Assembly (NCBI GenBank): GCA_030447725.1
Contig: JAUJOQ010000004.1
Coordinates: 62,001-126,000 of the forward strand
Reading direction: 5' to 3'
Source: Thermoleophilaceae bacterium
GTDB lineage: Bacteria > Actinomycetota > Thermoleophilia > Solirubrobacterales > Thermoleophilaceae
Length of the DNA stretch: 64,000 nucleotides
The position numbers and the translations under genes are program-made. The notes under the pieces were generated by a model. The model saw only the letters and a program-made list of their open reading frames with translations. It ran no database searches and was not told the origin of the DNA. This document shows, piece by piece, positions 45,811 through 54,138 of this stretch (position 1 is the stretch's first letter; every line of letters begins with the position of its first letter).

Positions 45811-47505
45811 ATGAGCCCTAAGCGCATCGCCCTCGCCGCCCTGACGATCCTCGTGCTGGTCCTGCCCGCGGCTGCGGAAGCAAAGCCGCGCCCGGTAGAG
45901 GTGCAGCTGCTGGGCCTCAACGACTTTCACGGCCATCTCGAGCGTTCGACTCCCGGCTTCATCTCGGGTGTGCGTGCGGGAGGCGCCGAGTTCCTCGCCA
46001 CCCACCTGCGCCGCCTGGAGGCGGAGAATCGGAACACGCTCGTCGTGTCCGCCGGCGATCTCATCGGCGCCAGCCCGCTGCTGTCCGCCTTGTTTCACGA
46101 CGAGCCCACGATCGAGGCCATGAACGAGATGGGACTCGACCTCAACGCAGTCGGCAACCACGAGTTCGACGAGGGGGCCGCCGAGCTGCGGCGCATGCAG
46201 AGGGGAGGCTGCCATCCGGTCGACGGCTGCCAGGACGGCGACGGGTTCGCGGGGGCGGACTTCGACTTCCTGGCCGCCAACGTGGTGGACCGGCGGACGG
46301 GCACGCCGTTTTTCCCGGCCTACGAGATCCGCAAGTTCAAGGGCATCAAGGTGGGTTTCATCGGCATGACCCTCGAGGGCACGCCGGACATCGTCTCCCC
46401 GGAAGGGATCGCGGGATTGCGCTTCCTCGACGAGGCGGAGACGGCCAACCGCTACGCCAGGGTCCTGCGGCGCAAGCATGGCGTCCGGGCGATCGTGGTC
46501 CTGCTCCACGAGGGCGGGGTGCAGTCCGCGCCGGGGGGGATCAACGACTGCAACGGCATCTCAGGACCGATAGTCGACATCGTCAACCGCACCGACGAGG
46601 CAGTCGACCTGTTCGTGACCGGGCACACGCACTCCGCCTACAGCTGCGTGATCGACGGCCGTGCGGTCACGAGCGCCTCATCTTTCGGGCGGTTGGTCAC
46701 TGACATCGACCTGACCCTCGACCGCCGCAGCAAGGACGTGACCCGGGTGGCGGCCAACAACCGCATCGTTTCGCAGGACGTGCCGCCAGCATTCGAAATC
46801 ACCGAGTTGATCCGGCGTTACGACCTCCTGGTGGCGCCCCTGCGAGACCGGGTGATCGGCCGCATCTCCGCAGACATCACCCGCACGCCCGACGACTCGC
46901 GCGAGCACGCGGCCGGCAACCTCATTGCCGACGCCCAGCTGGCTTCCACGACTCCGAACGGGGCCGTGGCTGCGTTCATGAACCCGGGAGGCGTGCGCGC
47001 CGACTTCCGGGCCGGCCAGATCAGCGGCGGCGAGCAGCCCGCGGAGGTCACCTACGGCGAGGCCTTCACCGTCCAGCCCTTCGGGAACTCGCTGGTCACG
47101 ATGGACCTCACCGGGGCGCAGGTGCATGAGCTGCTCAAGCAGCAGTGGTGCGAGCAGAACCCCGCCTTCGCCCCGCGTGTGTTGCTCCCCTCGGCGGGCG
47201 TGAAGTACACGTGGAGCAGGAGCGTGGCGACGGCCATCCACGGACAGCCGTGCGCCGGAGCGGCCAATCCGGTCACGAGCCTAAGCATCGGCGGAGAGTC
47301 CGTTGCCGCTGACGGGAGGATGTGGCGAATCACCGTCAACTCCTTCCTGGCCGCGGGAGGCGACAAGTTCACGGTGCTCAGCGACGGTGTCAACCGCGTG
47401 GGCGGCGACGTGGATGTCGACGCCCTCGAGGAGTACCTCGAGCCGTCGGTGGTCGGCTCGCCGGTGGCTCCGCCGCCGCTGACGCGGATCGACGTAGCCC
47501 CGTAG
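45811..47505 (+). CDS. Secreted bifunctional 5'-nucleotidase / 2',3'-cyclic phosphodiesterase-like protein
   Basis: A 564-residue protein with a signal peptide (ALAALTILVLVLPAAAEA). The calcineurin-like metallophosphatase domain has LLGLNDFHGHLE, VSAGDLIGASPL, AVGNHEFDEG and VTGHTHSAYSC. The C-terminal 5'-nucleotidase domain has AFMNPGGVRADF (where family members often have N-x-GG-x-R) and YGEAFTVQPFGNSLVTMDL. A Cys-containing insert (GGCHPVDGCQDGDGF) before the second half suggests a disulfide. It likely releases phosphate from extracellular nucleotides. ATG 45811 begins the signal peptide. Confidence 0.9.
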   Translation: MSPKRIALAALTILVLVLPAAAEAKPRPVEVQLLGLNDFHGHLERSTPGFISGVRAGGAEFLATHLRRLEAENRNTLVVSAGDLIGASPLLSALFHDEPTIEAMNEMGLDLNAVGNHEFDEGAAELRRMQRGGCHPVDGCQDGDGFAGADFDFLAANVVDRRTGTPFFPAYEIRKFKGIKVGFIGMTLEGTPDIVSPEGIAGLRFLDEAETANRYARVLRRKHGVRAIVVLLHEGGVQSAPGGINDCNGISGPIVDIVNRTDEAVDLFVTGHTHSAYSCVIDGRAVTSASSFGRLVTDIDLTLDRRSKDVTRVAANNRIVSQDVPPAFEITELIRRYDLLVAPLRDRVIGRISADITRTPDDSREHAAGNLIADAQLASTTPNGAVAAFMNPGGVRADFRAGQISGGEQPAEVTYGEAFTVQPFGNSLVTMDLTGAQVHELLKQQWCEQNPAFAPRVLLPSAGVKYTWSRSVATAIHGQPCAGAANPVTSLSIGGESVAADGRMWRITVNSFLAAGGDKFTVLSDGVNRVGGDVDVDALEEYLEPSVVGSPVAPPPLTRIDVAP

Positions 47506-47520
47506 CGCGTCGATCGGCGG

Positions 47521-47679
47521 CTAGTAGTAGTGGCGCCGGCCCCCGACGGCGCGTCCCATCGCGCCGAGAACCGCCAGGATGATGCCGACTATCAGCAGGA
47601 GGATCCCGATAAACCACAGCGCGGCGAGCTTGGGGAAGAGCAGCGCGAGAATCAGCAGGATTATCCCGAGACCGATCAT
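47521..47679 (-). CDS. Small two-helix membrane protein (DUF6131-like)
   Basis: A 52-residue protein: MIGLGIILLILALLFPKLAA, then a second helix LWFIGILLLIVGIILAVLG and a basic end (GRAVGGRRHYY). The architecture matches the small actinobacterial DUF6131 family. ATG 47679 begins the first helix; an upstream in-frame start would add a non-conserved charged segment. The function is unknown. Confidence 0.78.
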   Translation of the reverse strand: MIGLGIILLILALLFPKLAALWFIGILLLIVGIILAVLGAMGRAVGGRRHYY

Positions 47680-47765
47680 GGGTTCGATCGAGTTACCCGC
47701 CTGGGATGGCCACGAAACTTCGCGAGCTCCCTGGCCCAATCGGCTGGAGGGCGCCTACGAGCCGC

Positions 47766-49925
47766 TCACGCCGTGGCGAGGGCCCGGTCGGCGTCGACCG
47801 CGCGTCGCAGGAACGGCTCGACCAGGCGCCCCACGGCTTCCGGGTCATCTGCGAAAGGCCAGTGGCCACTGTCCTCGAGCACCGCGATCTCGGCGCTCGG
47901 AAACGCCTCGCGCTGACGTGCGGCCAACGTCGGCGAGAGGTACGGGTCGTGGGCCCCCCACACCACGAGGGCAGGCCGGTCGAGAGGCCGCAGCGCGTCA
48001 GCGTGGCTCTTCCCCACCGCGCCGGGGTCGTCGGTCGCCCGGTACAAGCGCAGGATGGCGCGGCGGGTCCCGGCGTCCAGGTCGTCGTACATGCGGTCGA
48101 CGAACGCCCGCGGCAGTCCTCGTGGGTTGCCGTGGCGCAGCACTGTGCGCAGCCCGCTCCGCGTCGTCGTGGCCTGGAAGACCTCGCCGGCCAGCGGAGT
48201 GCGCCAGATCCGAGCCAGGTAGTGCCAGCGGTATCCGACCAGCGCTCCCGTATTGATCAGCACCGCGCTTGCCAGCCGCTCGCGGTTGCGCGCCGCCCAC
48301 TGCAGCCCCCATGGGCCGCCGAAGTCGTGGAGCACCAGATGGGCGCGCTCGACCCCGAGCGCTCTGAGTGCGGACTCGAGGAAGCCTGCGTAGCCCTCGA
48401 CGGTGTAGGAGAAGCTGTCCGGCTTGTCCGCGTGGCCGAAACCGGGCATGTCCAGAGCGAGCGCCCGCGCGAACGGAGCAACGCGGGACAGCAGATCGTC
48501 CCAGTCGCGCCGCGAACCTGGATTGCCGTGCACGAACACGACGGCCTCGGCAGAGTCCGGCGGCCCGGCTGACGACGCGGGCACCGTCAAGCCGTCGACG
48601 CCCAGACGGGTGTGCGTGACCCCGCTTGGGAGCGGCGCGCCCTCGGCGTGTACGCCCGCAGCTCGCTCGACTGGCGCGGCGTTTTGGTGCGTCGCGTTGA
48701 CGCGGATGGAGCGACCGACCAGTCTCCCGAACTCAGCGTCGGTCGGCCCGATCGACCGGGACCCGAAGGCATGGAACCTTGCCGCGCTCACCTCGTCCTT
48801 CGCGGCCGCGGCAAAGAGCAGCCGCTCGAGCGGCGTGAAGCGTCGCCCAGTCGCGTAATCCGAAGTCACCAGGAAGTGCCCGAGCAGTTGACGCCGATGG
48901 CGCTTGCGATAGCGCTCGACCGCCGCATCGACCCCCGCGCCGGATGCCGCGCCCCCGAGTGCTCCCGCCAACTCCTCTGCGAGCCACTCCCCCGACTGAA
49001 ACGCAAACCCGCAACCCACCCCCCACAGCGGGTCGGCGGCCATCGCCGCGTCACCCACGAACGCGAGCCCCGGCCGGCCGGCCGGCCGCATGGTATTCGG
49101 CATCTCGAGCTTGCCGAGCACTTTCGAGATGCGCGTCCCCGCCTCTATATCGGGGGCATGAGGCAGCCCTTGGAAGTAGGCCTCGAAGTTCGCCTCGACG
49201 TCACGCTTGAACCACGACATGCGGTCCTTGGTCAGGAAGATCGCCATCAGGGTGATCCCGTCATCCTGCGGGAAGGCGTACGCGACATCCGGATCCAGGA
49301 ACCAGAACAGCGTGCGGTCGCCGGAGACCAGCGGCAGGTCGCGGTAGTAGGCGAAGTAGCCAAAGCGGTCGTGCGATTTCACTCGCGCCCGTACGCCCGC
49401 CATCCGGGCCACATCGGAGCCACGTCCGTCAGCGCCGACGATCACCCGAGCCGTGATGTCGTCTGAGCGCCGCTCACGATCGACGGTTCGGACCCCCGTC
49501 GGGCGACCATTCGACCCGAGCAGCGCCGTGACCGTCTGCCCGAGCATGAGCTCGACCCCCGGCGCCTCGGCCGCGACCTCGCGCAGCATCGGGTCAAGCT
49601 TCTCGCGCCGGATGTCATAGCCGTACCGGGGATGCCGGTGGTCGTCTCCGAGCCGCGGACGGATCCAGCCGTACCGTGTCCACGCCTCGATCCCGTTGCG
49701 GATCCCGCCCGCGGCCTCGATGCGCTCGGCGAGCCCGAGCCGCTCGATCGTCGGCGTCGCGCTTGGCTGGATGAAGTGCGTGCACATCGTCTTGTACGAC
49801 GCCGCGTCGGGCCGGCGCTCCAGCAGTGCGACGCGCGCGCCCGCGCGCCCGAGCAACGTCGCCACCGTGCAGCCGCCGATGCTCGCCCCCACCACAGCCA
49901 CGTCGTAGTCGTACGCCTCTGACAT
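47766..49925 (-). CDS. Flavin-dependent monooxygenase fused to an alpha/beta hydrolase
   Basis: A 719-residue fusion. Residues 1 to about 400 are an FAD-dependent monooxygenase/geranylgeranyl-reductase-like domain: dinucleotide fold VAVVGASIGGCTVATLLGRA, IVGADGRGSDVARMAG (DG motif) and FVGDAAMAADPLWGVGCGFA (GD motif). Residues about 440-719 are an alpha/beta hydrolase with the oxyanion loop VFVHGNPGSRRDW, a nucleophile elbow LVLHDFGGPWG with Asp instead of Ser, and the His in LEDSGHWPFADDP. An Asp nucleophile is typical of epoxide hydrolases and haloalkane dehalogenases. Making an epoxide and opening it in one polypeptide is an attractive but unproven idea. The ATG at 49925 has a GGAGG about 8 nt upstream. 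Confidence 0.85.
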   Translation of the reverse strand: MSEAYDYDVAVVGASIGGCTVATLLGRAGARVALLERRPDAASYKTMCTHFIQPSATPTIERLGLAERIEAAGGIRNGIEAWTRYGWIRPRLGDDHRHPRYGYDIRREKLDPMLREVAAEAPGVELMLGQTVTALLGSNGRPTGVRTVDRERRSDDITARVIVGADGRGSDVARMAGVRARVKSHDRFGYFAYYRDLPLVSGDRTLFWFLDPDVAYAFPQDDGITLMAIFLTKDRMSWFKRDVEANFEAYFQGLPHAPDIEAGTRISKVLGKLEMPNTMRPAGRPGLAFVGDAAMAADPLWGVGCGFAFQSGEWLAEELAGALGGAASGAGVDAAVERYRKRHRRQLLGHFLVTSDYATGRRFTPLERLLFAAAAKDEVSAARFHAFGSRSIGPTDAEFGRLVGRSIRVNATHQNAAPVERAAGVHAEGAPLPSGVTHTRLGVDGLTVPASSAGPPDSAEAVVFVHGNPGSRRDWDDLLSRVAPFARALALDMPGFGHADKPDSFSYTVEGYAGFLESALRALGVERAHLVLHDFGGPWGLQWAARNRERLASAVLINTGALVGYRWHYLARIWRTPLAGEVFQATTTRSGLRTVLRHGNPRGLPRAFVDRMYDDLDAGTRRAILRLYRATDDPGAVGKSHADALRPLDRPALVVWGAHDPYLSPTLAARQREAFPSAEIAVLEDSGHWPFADDPEAVGRLVEPFLRRAVDADRALATA

Positions 49926-50010
49926 CGCCTGAACCTCCGTCGAGCCGAGACGATGCTAACCGCCGCCACGGCAACCCATCAACCCCGATCGCGGTGTGCC
50001 GCTTCAAAGA

Positions 50011-50043
50011 CGAACGCCCCGGCAGGGGAAGCCAGGGCGTTCG
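50011..50043. other. Stem-loop upstream of the molybdate regulator
   Basis: CGAACGCCC (50011-50019) and GGGCGTTCG (50035-50043) form a perfect 9-bp stem with a 15-nt loop. It lies in the 235-bp gap between divergent genes, where a terminator is not expected, so it may be an operator or structured leader. No T tract follows it on either strand. Confidence 0.5.
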
Positions 50044-50140
50044 GGTGACAGGGAGGTGTACTTCTGCGTCTACTCCGGTATCGGCAGGGGGTCGGGAAAC
50101 TTGAGCGCCGGTCGCGCACCAGTTCGAGCACGGTGCGGCT

Positions 50141-50160
50141 GCCTATGCAACGCTTAGGCA
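50141..50160 (+). promoter_or_regulatory. Inverted repeat touching the start codon of the molybdate regulator
   Basis: TGCCTA (50141-50146) and TAGGCA (50155-50160) form a 6-bp inverted repeat with 8 bp between them, ending exactly at ATG 50161. There is no Shine-Dalgarno sequence. It is a plausible autoregulatory operator for the HTH-Mop regulator. Confidence 0.4.
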
Positions 50161-50568
50161 ATGAACGACACGAAGGACCAGGGTCTCCTCCTCGGAGACG
50201 CGGCGCGGGCGATCGGGGTGAGCCCGGATACGCTGCGGCGCTGGGAGCGCGACGGCAAGTTGGCCACCCGCCGCGACGCCGCCAACCGCCGCCGCGTCGC
50301 AGCCGAGGACGTGGAGCGTCTGGCCGGCCACCCGCGGCGCCATCAGGCGGGCGATCAGCTCTCGGCGCGCAACCGCTTCCCCGGCGTGGTGCGCTCCGTG
50401 CAGGTCGACGGCGTGATGGCCCTGGTGGAGATCGAGGCGGGGCCGCACCTCGTCACCGCCGCCGTCACCCGGGACGCCGTTGAGGAGCTCGGCCTAGCCC
50501 CCGGCGTGCCGGCTACCGCCGCCGTCAAGGCCACCTCGGTGATGGTCGAGAGGGGCACCGACAGGTGA
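50161..50568 (+). CDS. MerR-like HTH regulator with molybdate-binding (Mop/TOBE) domain
   Basis: A 135-residue two-domain protein. The N-terminal MerR/excisionase-type winged helix (LLLGDAARAIGVSPDTLRRW, then ERDGKLATRRDAANRRRV) is followed by a single Mop domain (SARNRFPGVVRSVQVDGVMA through VTRDAVEELGLAPGVPATA) that binds molybdate. It is the first gene of a run with modA, modB and modC and overlaps modA by GTGA, so it very likely senses molybdate and controls its own transporter operon. Confidence 0.88.
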   Translation: MNDTKDQGLLLGDAARAIGVSPDTLRRWERDGKLATRRDAANRRRVAAEDVERLAGHPRRHQAGDQLSARNRFPGVVRSVQVDGVMALVEIEAGPHLVTAAVTRDAVEELGLAPGVPATAAVKATSVMVERGTDR

Positions 50569-51329
50569 TCCGTGTTGCGGCGCTGCTCGCGGCGCTGGCG
50601 TTCCCGGCGGCGCCGCTGGGCGGATGCGCCGACAGCGATGGCGGCGAAGGTGGCGAGCCCCGCCTAACCGTCTCCGCCGCACAGTCGCTGCAGGACGCTT
50701 TTGAGGACTACGGGCCTCGGTTCGATGGCGCCACGGCCCGGTTCACCTTCGCGGGATCGGACCAGCTGGCCGCGCAGATCCGTCAGGGCGTGCGGCCGGA
50801 CGTCTACGCGGCGGCGAGCACCGAGCTGCCGCGCCGGCTGTTCAGGGAGGGACTGGTGGAGGAGCCGGTCGAGTTCGCTCACAACCGGCTGGTGATTGCC
50901 GTGCCCGCGGACTCCGCGATCGACGGCGTGGCCGACCTCGGCCGGGAAGGCACCGACTTGGCCGTGGGCGCCGCGACCGTTCCCGTGGGCGCGTACACGC
51001 TGGAGCTGCTCGGCCGCCTCACCGCCATCCGGCGGCGGGCCATCCTCGCCAACGTGCGATCGAAGGAGCCCGACGTGTCGGGCGTCGTGGGCAAGCTCAC
51101 GCAGGGCGCCGCCGACGCCGGACTGCTCTACGCCACCGATGTGGAAGGGGTGGGCGGCCGTCTCAGGACGATCGAGTTGCCCGAGCGGCTTCGCCCCGAG
51201 GTGGCCTATGCGGCGGCGGTTGTCGAGGGCGCGAAGGAGCCCGAGGCCGCGCGGGCGTTCATCGACGGTCTCCTGTCGGGCCCGGGACGGGCGGCACTGC
51301 AACGGGCGGGCTTCGTGTCGCCGCGATGA
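50565..51329 (+). CDS. modA: Molybdate ABC transporter substrate-binding lipoprotein
   Basis: A 254-residue lipoprotein: signal segment with lipobox LGGCAD (Cys near 21), then the ModA fold with LTVSAAQSLQDAFEDYGPRF, TFAGSDQLAAQIRQGVRPDV, the hinge FAHNRLVIAVPADS and GVVGKLTQGAADAGLLYATD. It captures molybdate (possibly tungstate) outside the cell. It is coupled by overlap to the regulator before it and to modB after it. Confidence 0.92.
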   Translation: MIRVAALLAALAFPAAPLGGCADSDGGEGGEPRLTVSAAQSLQDAFEDYGPRFDGATARFTFAGSDQLAAQIRQGVRPDVYAAASTELPRRLFREGLVEEPVEFAHNRLVIAVPADSAIDGVADLGREGTDLAVGAATVPVGAYTLELLGRLTAIRRRAILANVRSKEPDVSGVVGKLTQGAADAGLLYATDVEGVGGRLRTIELPERLRPEVAYAAAVVEGAKEPEAARAFIDGLLSGPGRAALQRAGFVSPR

Positions 51330-52129
51330 CCGGGGGGCGCTGGTTCACCGCCGTCCTGGTGGCGTCTCTCGGCGTGGCGATGGTCTTCCTCACGATGCCG
51401 TTGGTCGCCATCTTCGTGGACGCAGGGCCCGGCGAGCTGATCTCCAGCCTCGACGATCCCGGCGCCCTCGCCGCGTTGCGGCTCAGCCTGGAGACGACAG
51501 CGATCGCTCTCGCGCTGATCCTCGTGATCGGCACCCCGGCGGCATGGCTGCTGGCCACCCGGTCGTTCCCTGGCCGGTCGCTGGCCATCACCCTTGTCGA
51601 GCTGCCGCTGGTGGTGCCCCCGGCGGTGGCCGGCATCGGGCTGCTGGCCGCAGTCGGGCCGGGTGGGCTGCTGGGCGACGCTGTCGCGTCGGCGGGGTTG
51701 GAGCTGGTGTTCCAGACCACGGGCGTGGTCGTGGCGCTCACCTTCGTGGCCAGCCCCTTCTACATCCGCCAGGCCCAAGCCGCGTTCGGCGCCCTAGAGC
51801 CGTCGCTGATGGAGGCCTCTCGCACCCTCGGGGCGGGCGAGGCCCGCACCTTCGCCCGTATCGCGGTGCCCAACGCGCTGCCGGGGTTGCTGGCCGGGGC
51901 GGCGCTGGCGTGGGGGCGAGCTCTCGGTGAGTTCGGTGCGACGCTGGTGTTCGCCGGCAGCCTCGGCGGGGTCACCCAGACCGCCCCGCTGGCGATCTAC
52001 GAGCGCCTGGCGGGCGACTTCACCGCCGCGCTGGCGCTGTCCGCGGTGCTCGTGGCCGCGAGCGCGGCGATCCTGCTCGGGGTCAAGCTTGCGAGCGGCG
52101 TGAGGGTGCTCGGCGATGCTCGCGCTTGA
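51326..52129 (+). CDS. modB: Molybdate ABC transporter permease
   Basis: A 267-residue permease with about six membrane helices and the EAA loop that contacts the ATPase (EASRTLGAGEARTFARIAVP, then NALPGLLAGAALAWGRALGE). The pattern GEFGATLVFAG is typical of ModB/CysT-type permeases. It starts at ATG 51326 overlapping modA, and its last 14 bp overlap modC. Confidence 0.92.
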   Translation: MTGGRWFTAVLVASLGVAMVFLTMPLVAIFVDAGPGELISSLDDPGALAALRLSLETTAIALALILVIGTPAAWLLATRSFPGRSLAITLVELPLVVPPAVAGIGLLAAVGPGGLLGDAVASAGLELVFQTTGVVVALTFVASPFYIRQAQAAFGALEPSLMEASRTLGAGEARTFARIAVPNALPGLLAGAALAWGRALGEFGATLVFAGSLGGVTQTAPLAIYERLAGDFTAALALSAVLVAASAAILLGVKLASGVRVLGDARA

Positions 52130-53180
52130 CGTGCGTACGACGGTTGGGGCGCTCGGACTCGACGTGCGCGTGGAGGTCGAGGCCGGCGAGTGCCTCGCCG
52201 TGGCGGGGCCGTCCGGCGCCGGCAAGACGACCCTCCTGCGCATCGCCGCGGGACTGAGGGGTGCGGATCGGGGAAGGGTCGAGTGCGGTGGAGAGGTGTG
52301 GCTTGACACCGCAAGCGGAGTCTCCCTCGCCCCGGAGCGTCGCCGGGTCGGATACCTGTTCCAGGACTACGCCCTGTTCGCAAACCTCAGCCTGTGGCGC
52401 AACGTGGCCTTCGGCATGGACGGCGTGCCGCGTGCGCAGAGGCGGGAACGGGCCTTGGCGCTGCTTGACCGCTTCGCGATGGCAGCGCGCGCCGATTCCC
52501 GTCCTGGCGCACTGTCGGGCGGCGAGCGCCAGCGCGTAGCGCTCGCCCGCGCGCTGGCTCGCCGTCCCCGCGCGCTGCTGCTCGACGAGCCGCTGTCGGC
52601 CCTCGACTCCCGCACCCGAGCCGGGGCCGCGCGCGAGCTCATGGCCCTGATGGGCGAGGCCGAGGTGCCCGCCCTGCTCGTGACCCACGACTTCGGCGAG
52701 GCCGCCCTCCTGGCCGACCGAGTCGCTGTGATCGACGAGGGGCGGGTGGTCCAGGCCGGCACGCCGGCGGATCTGGCGGGCGCTCCCGCGTCGGCCTTCG
52801 TGGCCGACTTCACCGGCGCGGTGGTGCTTCACGGCGTTGCCCGCCACGGCGACGGCGGGCTGACGGAGGTGCAGCTCGACGGCGGAGGCCGGGTGACCAG
52901 CACGGACACCGCCGAGGGGCGAGTGGCCGTGAGCGTGCATCCCTGGGAGATCGAGCTGGAGCCGGCGGGCGCCGCCGGCGCGGGATCGGCCCGCAACCGT
53001 GTGGCTGCGACCGTCGCCGCGGTCACCCCGCTCGGCAATCGCACGCGGGTGGCGCTGCTCGCCCCTCAGCCCCTGACCGCCGAGCTCAGCCGCGCGGCCG
53101 CAGACCAGCTGGCCCTTGGCGCCGGCGTCGCGGTGGTCGCGGTATGGAAGGCCACGGCCACGCGGCTGGTGTCGCTCTAG
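52116..53180 (+). CDS. modC: Molybdate ABC transporter ATP-binding protein
   Basis: A 354-residue ATPase with Walker A GPSGAGKTTLL near 31, Q-loop LFQDYALF, signature ALSGGERQRVALARALARRP near 133 and Walker B ALLLDEPLSALD near 151, followed by the switch His in LVTHDFGEAALL. The C-terminal 70 residues are a TOBE/Mop-like domain (NRVAATVAAVTPLGNRTRVA), as in ModC. Its stop overlaps by 4 bp the stop of the convergent coiled-coil gene. Confidence 0.92.
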   Translation: MLALDVRTTVGALGLDVRVEVEAGECLAVAGPSGAGKTTLLRIAAGLRGADRGRVECGGEVWLDTASGVSLAPERRRVGYLFQDYALFANLSLWRNVAFGMDGVPRAQRRERALALLDRFAMAARADSRPGALSGGERQRVALARALARRPRALLLDEPLSALDSRTRAGAARELMALMGEAEVPALLVTHDFGEAALLADRVAVIDEGRVVQAGTPADLAGAPASAFVADFTGAVVLHGVARHGDGGLTEVQLDGGGRVTSTDTAEGRVAVSVHPWEIELEPAGAAGAGSARNRVAATVAAVTPLGNRTRVALLAPQPLTAELSRAAADQLALGAGVAVVAVWKATATRLVSL

Positions 53181-53794
53181 CGCTCCCAGGAGGGCAGTTC
53201 GAGGTCATCGAACACGTTGGCCCCCCGGCGCCGTGAAGTGGCGGACCGCTCAAGTTGCCCCTCGGGGGGAGCTGATGACCGGCCCGGCGGCGGCTCGCTC
53301 AGGGGGGCCGGTGCCCGGTCGGAGGCGCGCTCGGCGACCCCTGTGATCCGCAGATCAGCCTGCATCCGCTTGTGGGCCGCGGACACCTCGCGGAGGATCT
53401 TGTCCGCCTGCGACTCCAGCGAGCGGCCGAGCTGTTGCAGGCCGGCGGAGAGGGCTCTCGCCTCCTCCAGGACTTCGGCGGCGGCCTTCTCGGCTGTCAC
53501 GACGCGCCCCTGCACGGCACGCTCGGTCTGTTCGCGCAAGCGGGTGGCTTCCACGTCGGCGTCGGAGAGAATTCCCTCGGCGTCGCGCCGGGCGTCCTGG
53601 GTGAGCAGGATCGCCTCCTTGCGTGCCCGGTTCATCTCCTCCTCCACCTGGCGCTCGCCGCGCTCGCGTATCTCCTCGAGCTCGCGGCGGGCGTCCCCGC
53701 GGATCTGGTTCGCCGCCTCCTGGGCGGCGGCCACGATCTGCTCGACTTGCTGCGCGGCCACATCAGCCGCCCGCGTGGTGGGGCTCGAATTCAT
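53177..53794 (-). CDS. DivIVA-like coiled-coil protein
   Basis: A 205-residue protein dominated by a coiled coil from about 15 to 140 (VEQIVAAAQEAANQIRGDAR, RERGERQVEEEMNRARKEAI, EQTERAVQGRVVTAEKAAAE), with a Pro/Ser/Arg-rich tail ending FDDLELPSWER. This resembles the coiled-coil half of actinobacterial DivIVA/Wag31 or ATP-synthase-b-like proteins, but the N-terminal DivIVA membrane-binding segment is not evident. ATG 53794 is preferred; GTG/ATG codons further up would add a Pro-rich leader. It may organise the cell pole or envelope (inference). Confidence 0.65.
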   Translation of the reverse strand: MNSSPTTRAADVAAQQVEQIVAAAQEAANQIRGDARRELEEIRERGERQVEEEMNRARKEAILLTQDARRDAEGILSDADVEATRLREQTERAVQGRVVTAEKAAAEVLEEARALSAGLQQLGRSLESQADKILREVSAAHKRMQADLRITGVAERASDRAPAPLSEPPPGRSSAPPEGQLERSATSRRRGANVFDDLELPSWER

Positions 53795-53895
53795 CCGACC
53801 GCCGATTGTCGCAGGAGGTCCCGGCGGAAGAGCGATCACAACTTGTCGATTGGTTCGGTTAGGTCACCACTGACCGCTCCAACGCGGTACGTGTC

Positions 53896-54084
53896 GTGAG
53901 CTCGCGCTTTGCCGGTCTCGCTGTTGTTGCTGCGCTCATGACTCTCTCGGCCGCCCTGGCGGCCTTTGCGTCAAGCCCACGGCGACCTTTCACTTCGTGG
54001 CTCGATGGCGGGGCGACGATGCACGTCGCGGCGACGGCACCCCGGCCCCTCACGGTCGTGGTCGGAGCGCGGCGAAGGCGCTAG
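53896..54084 (+). CDS. Possible small exported protein (62 aa)
   Basis: GTG 53896 opens a frame with a signal-peptide-like start (SSRFAGLAVVAALMTLSAAL, AAFASSP) and a short tail ending in four Arg. The first 80 bp are noticeably less GC-rich than the surroundings. A reverse-strand frame covers the same bases, so this is a weak call. It lies alone between the coiled-coil gene and leuS. Confidence 0.3.
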   Translation: MSSRFAGLAVVAALMTLSAALAAFASSPRRPFTSWLDGGATMHVAATAPRPLTVVVGARRRR

Positions 54085-54138
54085 CCCAACGGCAGTGGCG
54101 GGGATGCCGTAGCAGGCGCCGGTACCCTGCCGTGCTCG

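Noticed and set aside
50011..50043. Riboswitch (molybdenum-cofactor type) before the molybdate operon
   Set aside because: Only a simple stem-loop is visible, and it lacks the multi-helix arrangement expected; recorded as an unexplained stem-loop.
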